Assembly (NCBI RefSeq): GCF_036637135.1
Contig: NZ_JAVWNC010000007.1
Location: forward strand, 1 to 62,437
DNA length: 62,437 nt
DNA from: Anaerorhabdus sp036637135
Lineage (GTDB): Bacteria; Bacillota_I; Bacilli_A; Erysipelotrichales; Erysipelotrichaceae
Direction of reading: 5' to 3'
Shown: piece by piece, positions 50,735-59,425 of the stretch
How the letters are laid out: each line of letters starts with the position of its first letter
Position numbering within the stretch: the stretch's first letter is position 1
The notes under the pieces: generated by a model
What the model was told of the DNA's origin: nothing
Seen by the model: the letters and a program-made list of their open reading frames with translations, nothing else
The model's database searches: none
Translations under genes and position numbers: made by a program

Positions 50735-51438
50735 TATAAATTCGCTTTTCTTGCTTGTTGATGTTGTAGTTTTCGTGGTATTAAATACATCTTTCCGTCT
50801 TTTACAAACCGATATCCTGTTTGCTTAAACCAGAAATTGACACCTGCTTCTTCGCATTGTCTTTTTAAATCTAATATCCAATCATAATGACATGGTCTTG
50901 CTTTACTTCCTGATTCCCCACCACAGACTAGTTGATAAATATCATCATCCAAATATTGACTGAAATCTACTTTTTCCAACATTGGTTCACAAATGATATT
51001 CTTTTTCTTTATAGGTAATGCTTTGAAGATAGGTAATCTTTCATCTGCCATTCGTTGCGTCTCACATGTAACACCTATCCATACATTATCATACCCATCT
51101 AACCAATCCACAGGTAGATGATCTTGAATTCTTTCTGGACGTTTTGTAATGAAGAAGAACTGGCAATCACTTCTTTCTTTTATCATTTGCCACGCCTCAT
51201 CACGCCATACATCCGCTTCCTCTAAGAAGAAATCTGAGGTGAAACATGTCCATATCATCGAGCCTTTCTTTATCTTATACTCACCCTTACGATTTCTCGC
51301 AATGGGTGCATAGAAAGAATTTGTTTTGTGGATATCTTCGGGATTGTTTCCACGTTTAAAATCACCACGAAACATGTAGCAATTCAAACAACCCTCACTT
51401 TTCTTGTGACATCCATGCCATAAATTCCACATTGCCAT
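50734..51438 (-). CDS. DUF5131 (phage Gp37-like) protein
   Basis: 234 residues. The N-terminal WNLWHGCHKKSEGCLNCYMFRGD carries a cysteine cluster (Cys10, Cys17, Cys20 approx.), followed by TCFTSDFFLEEAD, FFITKRPERI, WIGVTCE and VCGGESGSKARP, all hallmarks of DUF5131. These are thought to be radical-SAM-like or Fe-S proteins first seen in phages. No other phage genes are near. It starts 4 bases after the fusion gene, so both are one transcript. Confidence 0.85.
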   Translation of the reverse strand: MAMWNLWHGCHKKSEGCLNCYMFRGDFKRGNNPEDIHKTNSFYAPIARNRKGEYKIKKGSMIWTCFTSDFFLEEADVWRDEAWQMIKERSDCQFFFITKRPERIQDHLPVDWLDGYDNVWIGVTCETQRMADERLPIFKALPIKKKNIICEPMLEKVDFSQYLDDDIYQLVCGGESGSKARPCHYDWILDLKRQCEEAGVNFWFKQTGYRFVKDGKMYLIPRKLQHQQARKANL

Positions 51439-51442
51439 TGGG

Positions 51443-52759
51443 TTACCTCTTAAAGTTGATATCCATTTCTTTTGATAGATCCTTACATAGATACAACAAA
51501 TTTTCTCTTACATCATTTCTTGATTTCCAATCTCGATTATCCCACTCTGTTTTTGTAAGATCATCTCCACCATAAATTAGTGCCACATAGTTTACATTTC
51601 TGAATTGAGTTAATGCCAATAATCCAGCTTGTTCCATTTCAACCATCAAACAATTTTCCGAAGTTCTAAGTTTAATTTTTTCTTTTGTTTCACGATAAAA
51701 TGCATCTGTTGTCCATACTTTACCTGTAACAAAATTCACATTGCATTCGTCTAAGTAACTTTGTGTAAATTTCAATAAACTTGGTTCAGCATAAACTTCT
51801 CTACTTGGTTTTAGATAATGATATGAGAATCCTTCATCCCTTATGGCAGAATCAATCAATACAATTTTACCTACTGTAATATCTGGGTGTAGCGACCCTG
51901 CGCCCCCACAAAATGTGATTTGAGATGAGCCCAAAGCAATACACTCTTCCACTGATCCACCACATCCTGCACCACCAACATAACCCTTTACAACCAAGCA
52001 ATCATCATCTACAAATTTATAGACATAGACTTTGTTTTCACCTTCAATAACTTCAAAACTTTCAAGTTTTCCCTCACCTACAAGTCGATCAATAACATCA
52101 TGAAAAAAACAAACAACAAGCCTGGGTGGAAACTTTGAATAGCTTTGTTTTAAAATACTTGGATTAATAAATGCGTCTTGGTTTTCATCAAATTCAAGTA
52201 TTGGAAATTCTTTCTTAATCCCTTTATTCTTTTGGTAATCTTCTTTTAATAAAATATATCGTTTACAATCAATTTGTTTTTGTAGTTGTACAGCATCATA
52301 AACCGCATCCTTTATATACGTATATCCTGTTTTTAGTATAACTCGTTGTGAACGCTCATTTTCTTTGAAATGTTCAATCCAAACTAAATCAACTCCAACA
52401 TCTTCAAACAAATATTCATGGATGCGATTCACTGCTTCACTCATGATACCTTGTCCCCAGTAATCTGAATTTAAACAATATCCAATTGTTCTTTGATCTA
52501 GTTCTACAAACTCTTCTAATATTTGAGATTTAATTCCTATTGAGCCGATTGCTTTATTGTTTTCTTTTAATACAATCGCATACTCCTCATGACCCTTAAT
52601 AAAAATATCTAATATTTTTTTACTGACTTCAATTGACTCATGTCTCAACCATCCTGCATTTATTCCCACATTTTCCATTGAAGCGTACTCATAGAAATCC
52701 TCCAAGTCCGAATAATTCCATGGACGCAATATCAATCTTTTTGTTTCTAATTTTTTCAT
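51443..52759 (-). CDS. Fusion of GNAT acetyltransferase and nucleoside phosphorylase domains
   Basis: 438 residues. Residues 1-175 form a RimJ/RimL-type GNAT domain (LETKRLILRPWNYSDLEDFY, YCLNSDYWGQGIMSEAVN). Residues about 185-435 form a nucleoside phosphorylase/uridine phosphorylase fold (PPRLVVCFFHDVID, KGYVGGAGCGGSVEECIALGSSQITFCGGAGSL, ENCLMVEMEQAGLLAL). The second half also resembles stand-alone phosphorylase-like proteins encoded beside GNATs elsewhere. A single uninterrupted frame gives no sign of a frameshift fusion. It may modify or recycle a nucleoside compound, possibly an antibiotic; inference only. Confidence 0.82.
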   Translation of the reverse strand: MKKLETKRLILRPWNYSDLEDFYEYASMENVGINAGWLRHESIEVSKKILDIFIKGHEEYAIVLKENNKAIGSIGIKSQILEEFVELDQRTIGYCLNSDYWGQGIMSEAVNRIHEYLFEDVGVDLVWIEHFKENERSQRVILKTGYTYIKDAVYDAVQLQKQIDCKRYILLKEDYQKNKGIKKEFPILEFDENQDAFINPSILKQSYSKFPPRLVVCFFHDVIDRLVGEGKLESFEVIEGENKVYVYKFVDDDCLVVKGYVGGAGCGGSVEECIALGSSQITFCGGAGSLHPDITVGKIVLIDSAIRDEGFSYHYLKPSREVYAEPSLLKFTQSYLDECNVNFVTGKVWTTDAFYRETKEKIKLRTSENCLMVEMEQAGLLALTQFRNVNYVALIYGGDDLTKTEWDNRDWKSRNDVRENLLYLCKDLSKEMDINFKR

Positions 52760-52847
52760 ATTGTTGTCCCCTTTTGTTTATTCTAACACCCAACAAAAAC
52801 ATGTAAAGAAAAAACTAAAACATTTATATTTCAGATGAACTTACTAA

Positions 52848-52967
52848 TTAATTTGAAGTATCTGTTTTATCTGGATTTGCTACCGCCGAAGTTCTTAATT
52901 CATAGGCAACTAAATCACCATTTGAGTTTCTTACAATATTTCCAATTTAAATAGCATCCGCAATTGC
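52848..52967 (-). pseudogene. Possible decayed gene fragment
   Basis: Within a 330-base gap one frame reads AIADAI, a stop, then IGNIVRNSNGDLVAYELR and TSAVANPDKTDTSN, a stop. The composition and codon use look protein-like, but no start codon or ribosome binding site is present. I do not recognise the parent protein. The rest of the gap (52760-53071) is AT-rich and shows nothing else I can support. Confidence 0.3.
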
Positions 52968-53071
52968 TTAATCGTTTTCGTATTGATTTGGTTACAATAA
53001 CTTTTTAAATTATATAAATGGAATACAATTTATTTTTAGCAAACGATTGCATTCTAATTCTAGAAAAGACA

Positions 53072-53093
53072 AAAGCCTGATTTCTCAGGCTTT
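53072..53093 (-). terminator. Intrinsic terminator after metG
   Basis: Minus strand AAAGCCTGA-GAAA-TCAGGCTTT then TGTCTTTT; overlaps the stop codon of metG. Confidence 0.85.
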
Positions 53094-55014
53094 ATTTAAC
53101 TTGTGTTCCAATTGGTAAATCTTGAATATTTAATACCTCTATTTGTTTATCTGTAGCACCCGCAAGTATCATACCTTGTGACTCTACACCACGTAAGTTG
53201 GCAGGTTTTAAGTTAATAATAACTACTACTTTTTTCCCTACCATTGTTTCAGGTGTATAACTTAGTGCAATTCCCGATACAATTTGTCTAACTTCTCCAC
53301 CAATATCAATTTGAGATACTAGAAGTTTATCTGCCTTTGGATGTTTTTCACATGAAATTACTTGCCCAACTACCATTTCAATTTTAGCGAAATCATCAAT
53401 CGTGATTTCTGGTAATTTAGATACTTTCACTTGTGGTTTCACAGTTTCAGCTTCAATCTTTTCAAGTGTTTCTTTTTCATCTAGACGTGCAAATAAGATT
53501 TCTGGTTTATCCGTTACATGAATACCACTTTCCAATAATCCAAATTCTTGAATTGAATCGTAATCACGTTTTTGTGTATTCAATTGATCAAGTACTTTTT
53601 CTGCAGTTTCTGGTAAGAATGGTTTTAATAAGATTGCAGCATAACGAATACTTTCTAATAAATTATATAGTACTGTTTTTAAACGTTCATGTTGCGCTTC
53701 ATCTTTTCCCAATGCCCATGGTGTTGTTTCATCAATGTATTTATTACTTCTTCTTAATAGTGTAATGATTTCATCAATTGCATCCGCAACCTTTAATTCA
53801 TCCATCTTCTTATCTACTTTAATAACTGCATCTTTTGCGATTTGAATTAACTCATCATCAAATTCACCTTTGCAGTTTGTATTTTCAACTAAACCACCAA
53901 AGTATTTATTTGTCATGGATATAGTTCTGTTCACTAAATTACCAAAGATATTCGCAAGATCTGAATTAATGCGTTCAATCATGAGTTCGTAAGTTACTGT
54001 ACCATCTTGTGCAAATGGCATTTCATGTAACATGATATAGCGAACCGCATCAACACCAAAGTAACGACATAAATCATCTGCGTAAATGACATTACCTTTA
54101 GATTTACTCATCTTACCTTCTCCTACAAGTAGCCATGGGTGACCAAAGACTTGTTTTGGAAGTTCAATATCCAATGCCATCAACATGATTGGCCAATAAA
54201 TTGTATGGAAACGTAATATATCTTTACCAATTAAATGGACATCTGCTGGCCAGTAATGATTAAATAGTGGATCATGATTACCCTCTAAATCAAATCCCAA
54301 TCCAGTAATATAGTTTGTGAGTGCATCAATCCAAACATAAACAACATGCTTAGGATCAAAGTCGACTGGAATTCCCCATTTAAATGATGTACGAGAAACA
54401 CATAAGTCTTGAAGTCCCGGCTTAATAAAGTTATTTACCATTTCATTCTTTCTTGATTCCGGTTGAATGAAATGTGGATTTTCTTCAATATGTTTCATTA
54501 AGCGATCTGCATAATTGCTCATTCTAAAGAAATATGCTTCTTCCTTAGCAGGTTCAACGGCTCTACCACAATCCGGACATTTTCCATCTACCAATTGAGA
54601 CTCAGTAAAGAAAGATTCACATTCTTTACAATATAGTCCTTCATATTCAGACTTATAAATATCTCCTTTTTCATAGAGTTTCTTGAATATTTTTTGCACT
54701 TGTTTTTCATGATATGGATCTGTTGTTCTCATGAATTTATCATAAGACACATTCATTCCATCAAATTGTTCACGAATTATATCTGCTACTCCATCCACAA
54801 ATTCTTGTGGAGTTTTGTTGGCTGCTTTTGCCTTATCTTCAATTTTTTGTCCATGCTCATCTGTTCCTGTTTGGAAACGAACATCAAATCCCACCAAACG
54901 TTTGTAACGAGCTATTGCATCAGCTAAAACAATCTCATATACATTTCCAATATGAGGTTTACCTGAAGTATATGCAATCGCTGTCGTTATATAATACTTT
55001 CCTTTGTTTTCCAT
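53092..55014 (-). CDS. metG: Methionyl-tRNA synthetase
   Basis: 640 residues. Class I signatures: YTSGKPHIGNVYE (HIGN) and KMSKSKGN; a zinc knuckle with CKEC and CPDC (about residues 127-148); an anticodon-binding helical domain; and a C-terminal EMAP/tRNA-binding domain (about 535-640, DFAKIEMVVGQVISCEKHPKADKLL) as in MetG of Bacillota. Attaches methionine to initiator and elongator tRNA. Controlled by the upstream T-box. Confidence 0.97.
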   Translation of the reverse strand: MENKGKYYITTAIAYTSGKPHIGNVYEIVLADAIARYKRLVGFDVRFQTGTDEHGQKIEDKAKAANKTPQEFVDGVADIIREQFDGMNVSYDKFMRTTDPYHEKQVQKIFKKLYEKGDIYKSEYEGLYCKECESFFTESQLVDGKCPDCGRAVEPAKEEAYFFRMSNYADRLMKHIEENPHFIQPESRKNEMVNNFIKPGLQDLCVSRTSFKWGIPVDFDPKHVVYVWIDALTNYITGLGFDLEGNHDPLFNHYWPADVHLIGKDILRFHTIYWPIMLMALDIELPKQVFGHPWLLVGEGKMSKSKGNVIYADDLCRYFGVDAVRYIMLHEMPFAQDGTVTYELMIERINSDLANIFGNLVNRTISMTNKYFGGLVENTNCKGEFDDELIQIAKDAVIKVDKKMDELKVADAIDEIITLLRRSNKYIDETTPWALGKDEAQHERLKTVLYNLLESIRYAAILLKPFLPETAEKVLDQLNTQKRDYDSIQEFGLLESGIHVTDKPEILFARLDEKETLEKIEAETVKPQVKVSKLPEITIDDFAKIEMVVGQVISCEKHPKADKLLVSQIDIGGEVRQIVSGIALSYTPETMVGKKVVVIINLKPANLRGVESQGMILAGATDKQIEVLNIQDLPIGTQVK

Positions 55015-55039
55015 CTTACTTTCCTCCTAATAAAATAAA

Positions 55040-55250
55040 AACGCCCTTATCGAATAAGGACGTGATTCACGCGGTACCACCTTAATTTATGCTTTTCAGC
55101 ATACACTCAACCTCTTAACGCGAAGATACGTTTCATTTTACTTATCAAATGAACAGCTCCTAGACCATGTTCACTCATCCAATCATGTATGTTTCCACCA
55201 AACACATACTCTCTTTATTTCAAGAATAAGTTACTCTTCTATTCGTTGCC
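55040..55250 (-). promoter_or_regulatory. T-box leader of metG
   Basis: Minus strand T-box AAGGTGGTACCGCG (55084-55071), followed by a terminator hairpin ACGTCCTTAT/ATAAGGGCGT (55063-55041) and TTTTATTTTATT. Upstream, GAACATGGTC places AUG (55168-55166) in specifier position. Two further stems (for example around 55130-55160) fit stem I and III. Confidence 0.9.
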
Positions 55251-55259
55251 TGTACCGAT

Positions 55260-55288
55260 ATTATATAGAGTTAGTCGCATTAAGTAAA
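55260..55288 (-). promoter_or_regulatory. Promoter of the metG T-box transcript
   Basis: Minus strand -35 TTTACT (55288-55283), 17-bp spacer, consensus -10 TATAAT (55265-55260), just beyond the preceding GGDEF gene. Confidence 0.65.
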
Positions 55289-55298
55289 GAATAAGTTC

Positions 55299-56858
55299 TT
55301 ACTCTATGTATTGTTTCCAACCATTTCTACCTTGATTTTTGACCTCATATAAAGCTTTATCAGCGTTTAGTATGATTTGGTCTAATACTTGTTTATCATT
55401 TAATACTTGCAAATCATATCCGATTGATAAGGTCACACGATTACTAATTGGACTATATGCATGTTTCATATTTTTAGCCTTGATATCTTGAATTACGTTT
55501 TGAATAAATGTTTCAATCTCTTCTTTTGTTTGATTTATACAGAAACAATTAAACTCATCACCACCATACCGACAACTAATAATGTTTTCAGTAGAGAATT
55601 TATTTAAGGTATCTCCTATTTCTCTTAATACTTTATCACCATATAAATGTCCATAATTATCATTGTAATGTTTGAAGTAATCCACATCAAACATAATATA
55701 TCCAACGGATTGGATTCGCTCATCATTAATTAATTTGGTAAGCAACTTATTATGAAAAGTTCGATTGTAAATCTGTGTTAATTCATCTAAGTTAACTCTC
55801 AATCTTAGTTTTTCATTCTCTCTTAATATATTTTCATGCGTTTCATTCAATTCAGATAATAAGATTTCATTCTTAATATTCTCTGATTGAATTTTATCAT
55901 CAACTTGAATTCCTTTGATTACTTGTTCATAGTATTCTTCATAAACATCCAAATATTGATCAACATTGAATTTTTCAATAAAGGCAATTTTCATCGTTGT
56001 GATTGCAACTTTATTCTTTAAGTGTATTTTTTCAAATATACCTTCGATTACTTTAATACAAGTTCTTGCGACATCATAATTATCAGACGCAATCATATCT
56101 CGTGTTACTCTTTCAATACTTGTGAATTGGAATGATTTATCTTCATTACTCATTAAGAATTTTTGAATAAATTGTTTACCTTGAATACCTGCTTCTTTGT
56201 ATTGATTTTGTTTCACTAAATAGTGTATTTTTATCGCAGATAACGATAAAGCATTATCTTTTCCTTGAAGTGCTTCAGCTTCACGTATTGCGTTATCAAC
56301 ATCTTCATCTCTATCACGTTGGCATGCGTTGTTTGCGATTTCAACATAACACAATACTAATAATTTTGAACGATATGGCTCTTCACATTGTAGTGCTGCC
56401 TCAACAGCTGCTTCTAACATCGAGTGTTCCATTTTATATTCTTGTAGATCTGATACAATACGTGCTGAATAAACATGTGCATAAACTAAACTCACATATT
56501 GATTACTTGTTCTATAATATTCCATGCATTCAAAAAATTCTTTTAATGCATCATAGTTATTACAAACCGAATAATAATACAAACCACGTATGAAATGATA
56601 ATCCGCAATTAAATCTGGACTATTGGATAAATCTTTTGCTTTCTTCATCGTATAAATACATAACTCTTCATAATCAGAGAAGATGTAATAATAAGATAAG
56701 AATAAGAATGCATAAGCTTGTCCATAATGATCATTTGGCTGATTCGCTATTTTTAATAATTCTTCTGATTTTTCTTTCATTAAATACAAATCAGTAAAAA
56801 GATTACTTTTGACATCTTTAATCATATATTCAATTTTTTCTTGTGTTGTTTTTGCCAT
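55299..56858 (-). CDS. Diguanylate cyclase-like protein with TPR-like N-terminus (copy 1)
   Basis: 519 residues. The first 330 residues are helical repeats resembling TPRs (AYAFLFLSYYYIF, LIADYHFIRGLYYYSV), followed by a short coiled coil and a GGDEF domain (about 350-519). The active site GGDEF is intact at 432-436 in CRYGGDEF and the metal-binding FDVDYFKHYNDNYGH is present. No RxxD inhibitory site in the expected place. No membrane helix. It probably makes cyclic di-GMP in response to a cytosolic protein or peptide signal. Separated by 2 bases from its paralogue. Confidence 0.9.
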   Translation of the reverse strand: MAKTTQEKIEYMIKDVKSNLFTDLYLMKEKSEELLKIANQPNDHYGQAYAFLFLSYYYIFSDYEELCIYTMKKAKDLSNSPDLIADYHFIRGLYYYSVCNNYDALKEFFECMEYYRTSNQYVSLVYAHVYSARIVSDLQEYKMEHSMLEAAVEAALQCEEPYRSKLLVLCYVEIANNACQRDRDEDVDNAIREAEALQGKDNALSLSAIKIHYLVKQNQYKEAGIQGKQFIQKFLMSNEDKSFQFTSIERVTRDMIASDNYDVARTCIKVIEGIFEKIHLKNKVAITTMKIAFIEKFNVDQYLDVYEEYYEQVIKGIQVDDKIQSENIKNEILLSELNETHENILRENEKLRLRVNLDELTQIYNRTFHNKLLTKLINDERIQSVGYIMFDVDYFKHYNDNYGHLYGDKVLREIGDTLNKFSTENIISCRYGGDEFNCFCINQTKEEIETFIQNVIQDIKAKNMKHAYSPISNRVTLSIGYDLQVLNDKQVLDQIILNADKALYEVKNQGRNGWKQYIE

Positions 56859-56860
56859 GA

Positions 56861-58465
56861 CTAAAGATCACCTCCTTTTTCATACTTCGTGAAGGTGTTT
56901 CTACCATTTCTCTTTGATATATAGATACTGCGGTCTGCATAGCCTATGTACTCAAGAAGATTAGTATCCTTATTTAACTTATCCAAATAATAACCAATTG
57001 ATATTGTTACTCGGTCAGAGCATTTTGAATATTGATGCAAAATATTCTTCGACATCAAATCAGTCATGATATCTATAATATACTTTTCAACTTTTTCTTT
57101 TGTCGTCTCATAACATACAACATAGAATTCATCACCACCATATCGACATGCGACTATTTCATTAGTTGAATACTTGAGGAGTGATTTAGCAACTTGACGT
57201 ATTACTTCATCACCTTCTATATGACCATAATTATCGTTGTATTCTTTAAAGTAATCGATATCAATTAAGATGATTGCGAAATCTTGTTCAGCGCCAAGAT
57301 ATTGGCATTGTGTTTTTACCACATCCAAATATCGACGATTAAATAGTCCACTTAATTCATCTATTAGAACTTCTCTTTCAAGTTGATTATTATCACTTTC
57401 AATTTTCTTGTGATGATCCATCGCATTTTGAATTTGAAATAAATTTGCGAATGTTTGTATTTTAGACAAACTTCTTGCGGATACAAGTTGGCGATAATTT
57501 TCATAGAAATTTTTATAAATCAATTTCTTAGATTTTTCGTCACCAAACAATCGATTGAATTCCAAACGATACTTTTGTATATCAATATTATCTCTTAGAT
57601 TTCGATCTGCTTCATTATCAATCGCATCAAACATAATACGTGCATACTTTTCATTCTTTGCGATAAGCAAACAACGCATTGATTCTATAATCAATTGATA
57701 GCGTAGTGTATCTTTAGGATAATGTAGCATATTCTTATCTATCATAATTTCTACATTCTCAATAATTTTATCTTTATCTTTCTTTAATGCATAATATAAC
57801 ATTTGAACATAAGGAATAACCATTTCCTTCGATGGAACTTCATCACTTATTTTACTAATTTTATTCATTATAATTTCTACATTAGATTCATCATTAATTG
57901 CGCAATAACATTCAATCATCTTTGTAAGGTGAATTAGATATTGTAAATTTGTAGATTTATCTTCTAATCGATCAAACTCTTTTTCTGTCAATTGATAATA
58001 GCGTAATGCTTCATCAAAATCATTACACGCCTTAAACAAACTTCCAACATTTGCATAGTAAGTCCCAAGATAAGTATCATCCCCAGTTTCCTTCGTCAAT
58101 TGACGAATACTTAATTGACAACGTAACATTGGTATATATTCATCATCTTTTTCGAATACAAGTGACTTCAATACATAATACTTCATTAAAATCGTATCTT
58201 TTGAGTCTTTGAGTAGTCCATATGCCAATGATAAATATTTGTTTGTCATTTCGATGTCACGTTCAACAAAGAAATAATAGTCAGCTAACCAAACATAGGA
58301 GAAGCCAATATTAAAATTGTCTTGTTGCGACATAGCTAGTTCTATTAGCTCAAGACAATATTCTTTTTCTTTGTGAGGTTCGACATCCACACTTCGTGTA
58401 ATTTTTTCTTTAAGCGAATTAACTGCACATAAGTACTGATTTGTGTCTATTAGATTTTCACTCAT
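56861..58465 (-). CDS. Diguanylate cyclase-like protein with TPR-like N-terminus (copy 2)
   Basis: 534 residues, same architecture: TPR-like helices (about 1-340; FGYSYVWLADYYFFV-type repeats such as NIGFSYVWLADYYFF), coiled coil, then GGDEF (about 365-534) with IDIDYFKEYNDNYGHIEGD and CRYGGDEF (443-447). It is a diverged tandem duplicate of the next gene, with which it is co-transcribed. Both catalytic sites look active. No EAL or HD-GYP partner is seen in the window. Confidence 0.9.
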   Translation of the reverse strand: MSENLIDTNQYLCAVNSLKEKITRSVDVEPHKEKEYCLELIELAMSQQDNFNIGFSYVWLADYYFFVERDIEMTNKYLSLAYGLLKDSKDTILMKYYVLKSLVFEKDDEYIPMLRCQLSIRQLTKETGDDTYLGTYYANVGSLFKACNDFDEALRYYQLTEKEFDRLEDKSTNLQYLIHLTKMIECYCAINDESNVEIIMNKISKISDEVPSKEMVIPYVQMLYYALKKDKDKIIENVEIMIDKNMLHYPKDTLRYQLIIESMRCLLIAKNEKYARIMFDAIDNEADRNLRDNIDIQKYRLEFNRLFGDEKSKKLIYKNFYENYRQLVSARSLSKIQTFANLFQIQNAMDHHKKIESDNNQLEREVLIDELSGLFNRRYLDVVKTQCQYLGAEQDFAIILIDIDYFKEYNDNYGHIEGDEVIRQVAKSLLKYSTNEIVACRYGGDEFYVVCYETTKEKVEKYIIDIMTDLMSKNILHQYSKCSDRVTISIGYYLDKLNKDTNLLEYIGYADRSIYISKRNGRNTFTKYEKGGDL

Positions 58466-58609
58466 ATGTTTGTTTCCTTTAATAATTTAATTATACTAGA
58501 ATATTTTCTTTTTTCCTGTGTTAAATTGACAAATAAATTTTTTTTATCACTTTTTAAGCAATATATTGTTCGAAAGTCGCGAAAATGCCTTTATAATGCA
58601 TATTATCGT

Positions 58610-58638
58610 TTGACTTGTCGTTCCCCGCATGCTATGAT
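58610..58638 (+). promoter_or_regulatory. sigmaA promoter of the cold-shock gene
   Basis: -35 TTGACT (58610-58615), 17-bp spacer, -10 TATGAT (58633-58638). Predicted start near 58645 gives a leader of about 96 bases. Confidence 0.75.
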
Positions 58639-58668
58639 GAAAACGTATTCAAGCAATATCGGGGATTT

Positions 58669-58705
58669 CACATCGAGGTCAATATTGATTGCGATGTGTT
58701 TTTTT
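58669..58705 (+). promoter_or_regulatory. Attenuator-like hairpin in the cold-shock leader
   Basis: CACATCG and CGATGTG enclose a further inner stem around CAATATTG, then TTTTTTT (58699-58705). It looks like an intrinsic terminator placed between the promoter and csp. An upstream CAATAT (58654-58659) can pair with ATATTG in the hairpin, giving an alternative fold. Possible temperature-dependent or Csp-dependent attenuation. Confidence 0.6.
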
Positions 58706-58740
58706 AAGAATTGCGATACAGTTTACAATGGAGGTACAAA

Positions 58741-58941
58741 ATGAGTACAGGTAAAGTAAAATGGTTCAATGCTGAGAAGGGTTACGGATTCATCACTGGT
58801 GATGACGGACAAGACATCTTCGTACATTTCTCTGCAATCCAAACTGAAGGATTCAAAGCTTTAGATGAAGGTCAAACAGTAAGTTTCGACGTTACAACTA
58901 GCGATCGCGGTCCTCAAGCAACAAACGTAGTGAAACTTTAA
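58741..58941 (+). CDS. Cold-shock protein (CspA/CspB family)
   Basis: 66 residues. RNP1-like KGYGFIT and RNP2-like DIFVHFSAI motifs of the cold-shock domain are intact: STGKVKWFNAEKGYGFITGD, DIFVHFSAIQTEGFKAL. Binds single-stranded RNA and DNA and melts secondary structure. GGAGG 7 bases before the ATG. Its leader carries a terminator-like hairpin, a plausible target of its own activity. Confidence 0.96.
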   Translation: MSTGKVKWFNAEKGYGFITGDDGQDIFVHFSAIQTEGFKALDEGQTVSFDVTTSDRGPQATNVVKL

Positions 58942-58965
58942 TTTATATTATTAAGTAGCTAACTA

Positions 58966-58991
58966 GAAAAGACATCTTATGATGCCTTTTC
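58966..58991 (+). terminator. Intrinsic terminator after the cold-shock gene
   Basis: GAAAAG-A-CATC-TTAT-GATG-C-CTTTTC with one mismatch pair, then TTTTTC. Confidence 0.75.
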
Positions 58992-59037
58992 TTTTTCTTA
59001 TATTAGATTTAGAATAGATATATAAGGAGGTTTTATT

Positions 59038-59358
59038 ATGATTGTTACAACTACAAACAGTATTGAAGGTAAATCAGTAAAAGCATATCATGGCATTGTA
59101 TTCGGAGAAGTGATTACTGGGGTTAATTTTATTAAGGATATTGGTGCAGGATTTCGTAACTTCTTTGGTGGTAGATCTGAAGGTTATGAAAGCGAGCTAA
59201 TCGAAGCACGTTTAGAAGCATTAGAGGAGTTAAAACGAAATGCAACTAAGTTAGGTGCCAATGCCGTTTTAGCAATCGATTTTGATTATGAAGTATTAGG
59301 TGCAGATAACGCCATGTTAATGGTTACTGCATCAGGAACAGCAGTAACAGTAGAATAA
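59038..59358 (+). CDS. YbjQ/UPF0145 family protein
   Basis: 106 residues. The family pattern is clear: IVTTTNSIEGKSVKAYHGIVFGEVITG, FRNFFGGRSEGYESEL, and LGANAVLAIDFDYEVLG. It forms a pentameric beta/alpha fold; a heavy-metal-binding role was proposed but not established. AAGGAGG precedes the ATG. Monocistronic with a terminator. Confidence 0.93.
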   Translation: MIVTTTNSIEGKSVKAYHGIVFGEVITGVNFIKDIGAGFRNFFGGRSEGYESELIEARLEALEELKRNATKLGANAVLAIDFDYEVLGADNAMLMVTASGTAVTVE

Positions 59359-59365
59359 TGATGTA

Positions 59366-59393
59366 AGCCTTCTTATAAACAGAAGGTTTTTTT
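59366..59393 (+). terminator. Intrinsic terminator after the YbjQ gene
   Basis: CCTTCT-TATAAAC-AGAAGG followed by TTTTTTT. Confidence 0.85.
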
Positions 59394-59395
59394 AT

Positions 59396-59425
59396 GTAAA
59401 AAGTGCATCCTTGTAGGGATGCACT
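59396..59425 (-). terminator. Strong minus-strand terminator with no gene in front of it
   Basis: Minus strand AGTGCATCC-CTACA-AGGATGCACT then TTTTT; 9-10 bp GC-rich stem. No coding gene ends here on the minus strand; the next gene upstream on that strand has its own terminator at 59949-59915. Suggests a small RNA from the region 59426-59914. Confidence 0.7.

Noticed and set aside
50734..51438. DUF5131 gene as evidence of a prophage
   Set aside because: The family was first named from phages, but no integrase, capsid or lysis gene is near and base composition matches the surroundings.
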